From Leptodactylus fallax (Eukaryota > Chordata > Amphibia > Anura > Leptodactylidae), in the NCBI GenBank assembly GCA_947044405.1, contig CAMRHE010000463.1, positions 182,501-246,500 of the forward strand: a DNA stretch of 64,000 bases, read 5' to 3'. This document shows positions 57,501-64,000 of the stretch, piece after piece. Under the pieces are notes generated by a model, which saw nothing but the letters and a program-made list of their open reading frames with translations, did not search any database and was not told the origin of the DNA. Position 1 is the first letter of the stretch; each line of letters opens with the position of its first letter. Made by a program: the position numbers and the translations under genes.

Positions 57501-60286
57501 AGGAACCTCTGTAAGTATCTAGAGACAGACCTTCCATCCACATCATGGTCATATTTGTGTCAGTTTTTTTTGTGTGTAGAAAACAAAAAAGTCTAAAAGT
57601 AGGAAAGCTGTGGAAATGTCAGTGTGCCCACCACCCTCCGAACCACAGCCCATTCCCCTGTCATCTTTGTGTAGAGTTCTCTGCCTCCCATTCTGTCCTT
57701 CATACATCTCCATCACTATGAGCATGCCGGCTATCAGCTATACTCACAGAGACAGTGTCTGAATGGCATTTAGATGCCACAAAGCAAAGCTGCCCCTAAG
57801 GATAACCTGACGCGAGGTCACAGAGGAAGGCAGAGCCGACCACCAAGCTGACGTGAGGTCACAGAGGAAGGCAGAGCCGACCACCAAGCTGACGCGAGGT
57901 CACAGAGGAAGGCAGAGCCGACCACCAAGCTGACGCGAGGTCACAGAGGAAGGCAGAGCCGACCACCAAGCTGACGCGAGGTCACAGAGGAAGGCAGAAC
58001 CGACCACCAAGCTGACGCGAGGTCTCAGAGGAAGGCAGGGCCGACCACCAAGCTGACGCGAGGTCCCAGAGGAAGGCAGGGCCGACCACCAAGCTGACGC
58101 GAGGTCCCAGAGGAAGGCAGAGCCGACCACCAAGCTGACGCGAGGTCACAGAGGAAGGCAGAGCCGACCACCAAGCTGATGTGAGGTCTCAGAGGAAGGC
58201 AGAACCGACCACCAAGCTGATGTGAGGTCTCAGAGGAAGGCAGAGCCGACCACCAAGCTGACGCGAGGTCACAGAGGAAGGCAGAGCCGACCACCAAGCT
58301 GACGCGAGGTCACAGAGGAAGGCAGAGCCGACCACCAAGCTGACGCGAAGTCCCAGAGGAAGGCAGGGCCGACCACCAAGCTGACGCGAGGTCACAGAGG
58401 AAGGCAGAGCCGACCACCAAGCTGACGCGAGGTCACAGAGGAAGGCAGAGCCGACCACCAAGCTGACGCGAGGTCACAGAGGAAGGCAGAGCCGACCACC
58501 AAGCTGATGCGAGGTCACAGAGGAAGGCAGAGCCGACCACCAAGCTGATGCGAGGTCTCAGAGGAAGGCAGAGCCGACCACCAAGCTGACGCGAGGTCCC
58601 AGAGGAAGGCAGGGCCGACCACCAAGCTGACGCGAGGTCACAGAGGAAGGCAGAGCTGACCACCAGGGAGAGGAACACTTATCTTCCTTTTCTTACTCAC
58701 TTCTGCATTTCCGTCTTGTTCTCTATTCTGAGGAATGATGACTCTTGGCCACAGTAGATGAAGCAGCCTCAGCCAATCACGAGCCTTGATGTTGTAATTA
58801 GATCTTGCCACATAAGACAGGCAAGTTCTGCCAACTGTCCTAAAGTCCTTGTACCCCACAGCACATCTCATATAATGAAGCAATGGTGGCCTCTCCTGGA
58901 CATCTATGACATCTTGTATGTCCATTGATGTCTCCCATGTCTCATCTTACACAGAAACGAGGTGGCATCTTCTAGACATGACATTCTCTACATCCAGTGA
59001 GGTCACCCACATCTCCTTTTATAGTGAAGCAAAGTGATATCTCCTGGGTATCCATAAGATCCTCTACAATCAGGGATGTCTTCCACATCTCATGGACATC
59101 CATGATGTCCTGTACATGTGTCTACGTCTACTGTTATAGTGAGGCAAAATGTCATCTTCTGGACATCTGTGAGCTCCTCTACAATCAGTGATGCCTCCCA
59201 TGTGTTTGTTGTACAACCCCGCGATCAGTGCAGGCCTACAAGGTTCAGTCTGCGGCCAGCATTGATGGGCAGTGGTGCGGTCTTCAGTGACTGGGTTGTG
59301 GCAGTGCGAGATGTTCATCCATATTACTTTGCTGTTTGCTTGGTGTACAATGACATCACTGTCCTCTGTATTATGTCACACTCTAGGCCTCCACTCCTGT
59401 GTTTGGTGGGATTCTCGCTCTAATTAATGACCAGCGAATAAAGGGAGGTCTCTCCGCATTGGGTTTCCTAAACCCTGCCTTGTATCGTCTACGTGGGAAT
59501 GGCATCGAAGCCTTGTATGATGTAAGTTGTGGGATTTCTTTATTGGGGGTTCAGAACCATAAACACCACTTGTAAGACGTGTTCATGTGTGTCAAGTACG
59601 GCCATCAGTCCCATTAGCTGCAAAAAAAAAATAAAAAATAAAAAAGCGGATCCATATGTGGTGCCTGGCATTATGGATTCTATAGCATTCAGCCCTTCGT
59701 CATGTAGGACTGATGATGTCCATTGTCTGGACACAAATGACCCCTCCTAAAATAATTCTATCACTTGTGGCAGGAGATGTACAAAAATTTCCAGAAATCC
59801 ACCCTCTTCCCCACCCCCATTCACAGCAAATCTTCCACTTCTAAATATTCTCCTACAACTATTGATACAATGAAATATTAGCCCATTTCCATTTTCCTGG
59901 TGTCATGGCAGCACAATGAATTGTCGTCCATCACCACGTGATCTTGGCATCCAGTTCCTGATGCAGTGATGTAGAAGCTGTAGGAGACTTCATGGACCAG
60001 GAATGGTTCAGAATTTTAACATTTGGAACAGTTTACAATTGTTTTTCTCAGCTGATCCTAAATAAATGGCACTATGGCGGCCTGATCCCAGGTTTCTTCC
60101 TCCAGCCCTGTCCTCCTAATGACGCCTTCTACCTTCTCCTCTCACCCGCAGGTCACTGAAGGATGTCACATCTCTTGCTTTGATGACGTGGTCCTAGCAC
60201 AAGGTTTCTGTGCATCTCCCAGCTGGGACCCAGTGACCGGCTGGGGGACACCCAACTACCCGGAGCTACTGAAGTCATTACTGTGA
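42496..60286 (+). CDS. tpp1: Tripeptidyl-peptidase 1 (lysosomal serine protease, sedolisin family), 13 exons
   Basis: TPP1 removes tripeptides from the N-termini of proteins in the acidic lysosome; loss in humans causes CLN2 disease. The 13 exons sum to 1,695 nt, encoding 564 residues against 563 in human. The predicted order is signal peptide (about 1-19), propeptide (to about 195, cleavage expected before FHTGVTPS) and catalytic domain. Catalytic Glu271 and Asp275 lie in [10 protein letters not shown], oxyanion Asp359 in GDDGAGC, and nucleophile Ser475 in WVSGTS. The C-terminal [10 protein letters not shown] belongs to the calcium-site region. All five N-glycosylation sites known in the human protein are kept (NLS, NNS, NIS, NMS, NRS). 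Every junction obeys GT-AG and every phase agrees. An unusual Asp replaces Ser after the oxyanion Asp, and Arg replaces Trp after the Cys. No frameshift or stop is seen, so the gene looks functional. Confidence 0.97.
42571..43883. repeat. 37/40-bp minisatellite in tpp1 intron 1
   Basis: About 34 units of GATGTGTGGCCCTCAG plus TATGACGGTGTCCTAGGAGG. Length varies by one GGA triplet. The array fills most of the 1,450-bp intron and ends 73 bp before exon 2. Confidence 0.96.
43957..44037 (+). CDS. tpp1: tpp1 exon 2
   Basis: An 81-nt exon between CTGGGCAG and GTCAGT. It encodes the rest of the signal peptide and the first propeptide residues ([13 protein letters not shown]), close to human SPEPDQ. 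Confidence 0.93.
44047..44057 (-). promoter_or_regulatory. CTCF-like core in tpp1 intron 2
   Basis: GCCCCCTAGTG on the plus strand matches the reverse CTCF core ten bases after exon 2. The flanks match less well than at 17926. Confidence 0.3.
44147..46584. repeat. 49/54-bp minisatellite in tpp1 intron 2
   Basis: About 48 units of CTCCGTATACCTGTACATAA plus TAGTATATACGTACACAGCC. Length varies by a 5-bp AGTAC insert. It fills nearly all of the 2.6-kb intron and ends 84 bp before exon 3. Confidence 0.96.
46669..46808 (+). CDS. tpp1: tpp1 exon 3
   Basis: 140 nt, the same as human exon 3. It encodes propeptide including [13 protein letters not shown] and SPHYG. Confidence 0.97.
47279..47747 (-). 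pseudogene. Tc1/mariner transposase, C-terminal fragment
   Basis: The minus-strand frame shows Tc1 hallmarks: [17 protein letters not shown], then LQHDNHPKH with the second catalytic Asp, then [18 protein letters not shown] with the final acidic residue. The N-terminal DNA-binding region and first catalytic Asp are missing, replaced by LTR sequence. The C-terminus also stops early, so it is not functional. Confidence 0.88.
47748..48522 (-). repeat. 3' LTR (divergent subfamily), truncated
   Basis: It ends CATCACA and is followed by a polypurine tract, as in the element at 1324. It shares blocks such as AAATTTTATAT and GTGGGTCGGTAT with that LTR but is otherwise much diverged. Its outer 70 bp or so is missing at the transposase junction. 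Confidence 0.65.
48523..50574 (-). pseudogene. Gypsy pol remnant: linker, integrase and tail
   Basis: One minus-strand frame extends from within the LTR piece at 50644 to 48533 and has a single TAA at 49256-49258. After a Ser/Pro/Gly linker like that of the element at 1324, the frame enters an integrase with an HHCC zinc site ([10 protein letters not shown] to CRSCDTC). Its D,D-35-E core is complete ([26 protein letters not shown]). A tail of imperfect 33-35-residue repeats (GVASxxLRDASTQ) follows. Gag, protease, reverse transcriptase and RNase H are absent. This is the opposite set of losses to the element at 1324-5955. Confidence 0.82.
50575..50755 (-). repeat. Truncated 5' LTR piece
   Basis: It starts TGTGAAAGATCC and matches the first 180 bp of the LTR at 4939, then switches into the inner part of the Tc1 right end. 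It belongs to a different subfamily from the LTR at 47748-48522. Confidence 0.8.
51026..51519. repeat. 36-38-bp minisatellite in tpp1 intron 3
   Basis: About 13 units of GTCCATACGTGATGTCATAG plus TGAGACCCYGGGGGAGA. A CRE-like TGATGTCA occurs in most units. Confidence 0.94.
51522..51870. repeat. 47-bp minisatellite in tpp1 intron 3
   Basis: About seven units of CACCATACACTCCCTTGTGA plus TGGTCGTCCCAATGTTCTGG. It directly follows the 37-bp array and ends about 60 bp before exon 4. Confidence 0.94.
51932..52082 (+). CDS. tpp1: tpp1 exon 4
   Basis: 151 nt, the same as human. Acceptor TCTCCTGCAG, donor GTCAGC. It encodes propeptide including [18 protein letters not shown]. Confidence 0.96.
52481..52602 (+). 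CDS. tpp1: tpp1 exon 5
   Basis: 122 nt against 128 in human, a two-codon difference. It encodes [15 protein letters not shown] and [10 protein letters not shown]. Confidence 0.95.
52632..54420. repeat. 34-bp minisatellite in tpp1 intron 5
   Basis: About 50 units of GGGGGAGGATAGACGGTCAC plus CTGTCACTGTACAG, with shorter 24-bp variants lacking CACCTGT. Most units carry a G6 run and a CACCTG E-box. It fills nearly the whole intron, ending about 65 bp before exon 6. Confidence 0.96.
54486..54664 (+). CDS. tpp1: tpp1 exon 6 (propeptide-mature junction)
   Basis: 179 nt, the same as human. It encodes VGGLHRFP, the expected maturation site before FHTGVTPS, and [11 protein letters not shown] with the first two glycosylation sites. 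Confidence 0.97.
55191..55389 (+). CDS. tpp1: tpp1 exon 7 (catalytic Glu and Asp)
   Basis: 199 nt, the same as human. It carries [13 protein letters not shown] with catalytic Glu271 and Asp275, and the ANISTW glycosylation site. Confidence 0.97.
55554..55742 (+). CDS. tpp1: tpp1 exon 8
   Basis: 189 nt, the same as human. It encodes [13 protein letters not shown] and [14 protein letters not shown]. Confidence 0.97.
55743..56972 (+). other. tpp1 intron 8, no recognised element
   Basis: 1,230 bp of apparently complex sequence. I see no tandem repeat, transposase or second gene; it could hold an interspersed repeat I do not recognise. Confidence 0.4.
56973..57045 (+). CDS. tpp1: tpp1 exon 9 (oxyanion-hole Asp)
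   Basis: 73 nt against 70 in human, one extra codon. It encodes GDDGAGC and FRPSFPAS. The Asp after the catalytic Asp359 is Ser in human. Confidence 0.95.
57149..57269 (+). CDS. tpp1: tpp1 exon 10
   Basis: 121 nt, the same as human. It encodes [11 protein letters not shown] and [13 protein letters not shown]. Confidence 0.97.
57352..57510 (+). CDS. tpp1: tpp1 exon 11 (nucleophile Ser)
   Basis: 159 nt, the same as human. The acceptor is CCTGAAG after a pyrimidine run. A TGCAG 8 bases downstream is rejected because it breaks phase. It ends with WVSGTS, whose final Ser475 is the nucleophile. Confidence 0.95.
57806..58665. repeat. 41-bp minisatellite in tpp1 intron 11
   Basis: 21 units of CCAAGCTGACGCGAGGTCAC plus AGAGGAAGGCAGAGCCGACC. 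Variants are few, which suggests recent expansion. Confidence 0.96.
58870..59210. repeat. Old degenerate tandem repeat in tpp1 intron 11
   Basis: Four diverged copies, roughly 70-115 bp apart, share GGCATCTTCTGGACAT-like, CTCTACAATCAG and TTATAGTGAAGC blocks. Confidence 0.6.
59387..59521 (+). CDS. tpp1: tpp1 exon 12
   Basis: 135 nt against 126 in human, three extra codons. It encodes [10 protein letters not shown] and LGFLNPALY. Confidence 0.96.
60152..60286 (+). CDS. tpp1: tpp1 exon 13 (stop codon)
   Basis: 135 nt including TGA. It encodes [21 protein letters not shown] and the C-terminus ELLKSLL. Confidence 0.97.
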   Translation, partial: VTEGCHISCFDDVVLAQGFCASPSWDPVTGWGTPNYPELLKSLL

Positions 60287-60965
60287 ACATCGCCTCTAGA
60301 GGCCACCAGGAAGTGGATCCCGTGATCCAAAGACTAAAAACAATTGGGCATGATTGATAATTTTGTGTTGATGATATTGTCTTGTGTAGCTGTCCTAGTG
60401 GAATGACCTATATGGACAGTGGCAGATGTGAGATGGGTGGATGGGGTTTTCATGATGGTTTATAAAGGGCCTATAGACATAAACAGAGAGGATATGGCCC
60501 CAACTAGCTCCACCCCACCTCATAGCTGAGAACAAGTCACTCTCCTCCACTAAAATCCCCACACGCCATTTCAGTAGGTGTGACCCCATTCACACCTCCC
60601 TGGGTAGTATACCCCATCAATGCCACCATTCTTCTCCATCTGTACTATGATCCCAGCCTCCCTTCTGTCCCTCACCTCCATTGACCTGGACCTTACAATG
60701 GGCTGTAGGCACCTCCGGGGTCACATGTTCCCATATATCTGCCTGAGCCCCTTACATCTGGACAGATCCCTGGTGTGTCTCAGGATTCACGTTGATGCTT
60801 TAGCTGATCTCAGGGAGTGCAGGTTTGCACCTTATAGCGGCACTGTATATGAGCCCATGAACTGCAGCAGTTACATCCGGGATGAGGGTGGCTGGAGCTT
60901 AGAAACCGAACAACTCTTTGGCTTTTTTGGGTTTGATTCTAATAAATGTTTGATTTCTTACTTTT
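60287..60965 (+). other. tpp1 3' untranslated region
   Basis: It lies between the stop codon and the first downstream AATAAA. No repeat or gene is seen in it. The exact cleavage point is estimated. Confidence 0.6.
60941..60946 (+). terminator. Probable tpp1 polyadenylation signal
   Basis: AATAAA is followed by a T/G-rich stretch. It is the first canonical signal after the tpp1 stop codon. Confidence 0.6.
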
Positions 60966-61229
60966 TGCAGCTTATTCTTCTGTTACTACAGTATCTGCAC
61001 TGGTGAGGCCACAAGATCCAGCATTACTCCACCTTCACTACATGTTCCCAGGTTAATGCTTCGTCATGATAGTGACATTGCTTTTATTATAGAACGTCAC
61101 TAGTGGAAAAGCCGCGGCAGTTATAATGGAGGGCACCCTGATGCCAATGCTTGTCCACCGGGGCACCGAGACTATATGGATGCCTGTAGGATGGGGGGCT
61201 GCAGAGCACAGAGGCGAGGGGAACAGTAG

Positions 61230-61500
61230 GATTGTCCAGGCAAAAATGAAAATAAATCATACTCTCCTTCCCCCATTGCTCCGGAGCCTCCCCGCGTGGT
61301 CCGGTGGAAATGCCTGCCTCATGTGATCGCCTGAGACCAATCAGTGGAAGGGATCCAGGACGTCACAGCCGGCAAGAGTTGTAGGGCTGGGCTGCACTGC
61401 GAGGACACCGGAGCACCGGGGACAGGCAACGATGTTGTTTTTTTACCTTCCCAACCTATTTTAAAAATAAGGAGATTGTCCAGGCGAATAAATTAAGGCA
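61230..61500. repeat. Possible interspersed repeat
   Basis: A GC-rich block with CTCCGGAGCCTCCCCGCGTG, ACCAATCAGTGG and GACGTCACAGCCGG is followed by T7 and flanked on both sides by GTCCAGGC. It resembles a repeat type I associate with frog genomes; this is recollection, not a search. Confidence 0.35.
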
Positions 61501-61642
61501 GATGTCCAGGATGAGACCAAACCAGCGCTGATCAGATTACACATCATGTACTGCTCATGTGCTCGTCCTAGACAGATTCCTCACAGGACGGGGAAGAGAC
61601 ATCAAGAGGAGATGGTCAGGACAGATGGGGGGTGTCATGTAC

Positions 61643-61770
61643 AATGGGGAGAGCATATGGACAGGTGGAGCTCATGTAGAATGGGAGGGGGAGAGCATAT
61701 GGACAGGTGGAGCTCATGTAGAATGGGAGGGGAGAGCATATGGACAGAAGGGGTCACATAGAGAAGAGTG
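61643..61770. repeat. 41-bp tandem repeat, three copies
   Basis: GAGAGCATATGGACAGGTGG and AGCTCATGTAGAATGGGAGG recur three times, the last copy diverging. Confidence 0.85.
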
Positions 61771-61799
61771 GAGCTCAGTACAGAACATATTATAAAGAA

Positions 61800-62378
61800 G
61801 GGAGATGTCAGCAGAGGCGGTCACCCATCAGGAGGGCGATGAGAACAGCCACAAATTGAATACTGACAAGGAATGGTTCAGGTTGGTAGCCTAAAACCAG
61901 GCCGACCCATTAAGCGCCACCTTTTATATACACACACACAATCTCCGCCTGATCCAGAGGGGAGCTCGTGGAATAAGCCAATTTGCTATGAAGTACAAAA
62001 AATGTCTTCCTGCCCCCCCCAGCTAGATCTCCCTCCTACATTACAAGCATTGCCATCTATTTGGCGTTTCCGATGTCCATCCCTTATTCCCGGATCTCCA
62101 CCCTTCCATTCATTACCAATTCTTGTAGGAGCAGAGTCCAGAACTCCTTCAATTTATATAATCACAAGTAGTGCCCCTGTATAATCTGTGGGGAGCCTTA
62201 AAGGGGTAGTATCACTAATGACCCCTACTCCATTCACTTCCCGGAGTAATCTGGAGCAGTGGCCGAGTGTGCACACTATTCAGGGAACCTTCTCCTGCTC
62301 AACAGAGGATCCAGTCCGACACTTATTCCTCATGCACAGGCATAATTGCTAGTGGTGAGAAACCCTTTTAAACGGTTA
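61800..62378. other. Intergenic sequence without recognised features
   Basis: Short open frames only; no coding similarity seen. Confidence 0.4.
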
Positions 62379-62643
62379 CAGCCCTGCACCCCTAGAGCGG
62401 CCGTACGCAGTGACTCCTCACCTGCAATGACAGATGTCACTTCTAGTTGTCAGGCAGTCTTTTTGGGTCACGTCTAATGGGGCGGTCTACAGCCCTGCAC
62501 CCCTAGAGCGGCCGTACGCAGTGACTCCTCACCTGCAATGACAGATGTCACTTCTAGTTGTCAGGCAGTCTTTTTGGGTCACGTCTAATGGGGCGGTCTA
62601 CAGCCCTGCACCCCTAGAGCGGCCATATATACTGACAGCTCAT
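62379..62643. repeat. 110-bp tandem repeat, about 2.4 copies
   Basis: Copies start at 62379, 62489 and 62600 with ACAGCCCTGCACCCCTAGAG. The first two are nearly identical; the third diverges after about 30 bp. Confidence 0.9.
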
Positions 62644-63147
62644 CCACAATGACTGATGTCACTTCCGGCAGTTTCCTGCCTTTTTGTGCCATTGGCGACA
62701 TCTCTGTGAATTCTTCAATCAATGATGGATGTGGAGCCCTCAGTAACAGGTTAACCAGGTCACCGACTGCAGCAGGAGCCCCGGCCAGGTGGGTGCGCGC
62801 TCCGCGGCAGGGTCTCGCTCCTCACACATAAGTTTCGATCTTCTCACTTGCTCATGGCTGCCACATGTCCACAGGACACCAAGAACTGGAGATCTGAAAT
62901 TCCAGAAGGGATTCTACAGGCTCCAGAACTTCACCTTCTGGTCACATTTCTGCGGCCCCCGGAAAAACCAACAACTGAACCTTCTGAAGTTTAGAAACTT
63001 CTGGTAACCGGAGAACAAGTGGATGGGAAGTCTGATGTGAAACATGCTGGAACGCGGAGCATAGAGAGGACAGATCTCACATGATGGAACCAAAGCTGGA
63101 ATCCAGACCTGATGAAGACGCAGGAGGCTGAGAGTTGTTGTAGAATA

Positions 63148-63153
63148 TTTATT
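63148..63153 (-). terminator. Possible minus-strand polyadenylation signal
   Basis: AATAAA on the minus strand could end a convergent gene lying beyond the right edge. The sequence to its right (63160-63860) shows no exon I can identify, so this stays weak. Confidence 0.2.
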
Positions 63154-63309
63154 AAGCTATCACAAGGTGTGCGGGGTTAATTTATATATAAAAAATACAT
63201 TTCTCTACTCCTGCGGAACGGCAGAAGGGAAGCGGAGGGGAGGAGAAGATCCGAGCACCGTCCTCCCGCACCTCCAGGGTATAATACATGTTATAGTGAT
63301 ACGCAGTGA

Positions 63310-63337
63310 GATATATATATATATATATTATATACAC
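63310..63337. repeat. TA dinucleotide microsatellite
   Basis: A run of alternating A and T of about 28 bp. Confidence 0.8.
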
Positions 63338-63857
63338 TGATATATTTATACATGGCAGAGCAGACATTAGACAGATGGGTGGCAGCAAAGGATGAAGAAA
63401 GGGCTTGTTAATACAGTGCACTGCCCAAGGCACACAGTGATGCCCCCGACATTGGGGCAGAACATGCAGAGCTTCATGTAAAGCCGGTGCACAGCTATTC
63501 TGTCCCCCCTTCCCGGGCTCTAAAGCACAATGAAATATCAGGGACCGATCCCAACAACGTCCTGACAGAAGAGCATCCATGTAACACCACCGTCCCCGGC
63601 TGTCACCAGACTGGAGCCGGTACCTAGGCTGGCCTAGAGCCGCCAAAGCAGCCACATCTCAAGCCCACGTCATCAAAACACACAAAATACACCCAGAAAT
63701 GTCACGGATCAATCATCACATCTAAGAAGAAGCAAACAATAGGCCCTTGGTCCCTGGTGGGGGCCACATAAAAAACTGATATCAGGTTGAAGATGCGAAA
63801 GACACTGCCGTCCAACCAGAGAATATGCTATGAGACTGATGTATCGTACCACGCTGA

Positions 63858-64000
63858 CAGAGGCCCGTGTGGCCCCCACTGCTGACAGAGGCCCGTGTGG
63901 CCCCCACTGCTGACAGAGGCCCGTGTGGCCCCCCCAGTGCTGACAGAGGCCCGTGTGGCCCCCCAGTGCTGACAGAGGCCCGTGTGGCCCCCACTGCTGA
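63858..64000. repeat. 28-30-bp minisatellite at the right edge
   Basis: Five units of TGCTGACAGAGGCCCGTGTG plus GCCCCCAC run off the window, so the full array is longer. Confidence 0.92.

Noticed and set aside
63182..63655. 157-codon minus-strand frame near the right edge
   Set aside because: It includes a TA-microsatellite translation and has no recognisable domain; at best it is untranslated sequence of a convergent gene.

Overview
The window is vertebrate nuclear DNA, most likely from an amphibian (probably a frog). The basis is one complete spliced tripeptidyl-peptidase 1 gene, Ty3/Gypsy LTR elements, a Tc1/mariner transposon with about 115-bp inverted ends, and more than half of the sequence in tandem repeats. 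The species assignment is inference. Nothing bacterial, plasmid-like or CRISPR-like is present.

Layout. Positions 1-6068 hold an AGT-type trinucleotide array split by a 4.6-kb non-autonomous LTR retrotransposon on the minus strand (1324-5955). Positions 6205-14816 hold a nearly intact, young Ty3/Gypsy element on the plus strand, with gag, pol, two LTRs about 99% alike and a convincing -1 frameshift signal. Positions 15228-17737 hold a 33-bp minisatellite split by a solo LTR of the first family. Single-copy sequence with a CTCF-like motif (17926-17944) leads into a 7-kb array of 28-bp units (18157-25252). A short unique stretch follows, then a 16.6-kb array of 36-bp units (25706-42343) that ends about 150 bp upstream of the gene's start codon.

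Positions 42496-60286 are tpp1 on the plus strand. I resolved 13 coding exons that join into an uninterrupted 564-codon frame. Exon lengths and phases match the human gene (8 of 13 identical in length), and the predicted active-site Glu, Asp, Asp and Ser are all present. The promoter-proximal region carries E-boxes of the GTCAnnTGAC type, resembling CLEAR/M-box sites of lysosomal genes. Introns 1, 2, 3, 5 and 11 are filled with unrelated minisatellites. Intron 3 also holds a Tc1/mariner element that contains a rearranged Gypsy element. A poly(A) signal is at 60941. The last 3 kb has further short tandem repeats and no gene that I can support.

The retroelement ORFs act only in their own mobility. 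The only host gene is tpp1, a lysosomal serine protease. All other long open frames, including ones above 1,900 codons on the minus strand, are by-products of stop-free tandem repeats whose unit length is a multiple of three. I found no clearly novel multi-gene system. The most informative signals are the frameshift site, the recurrent insertion of one LTR family into tandem repeats, the higher-order structure of the 36-bp array, and the regulatory motifs around it.
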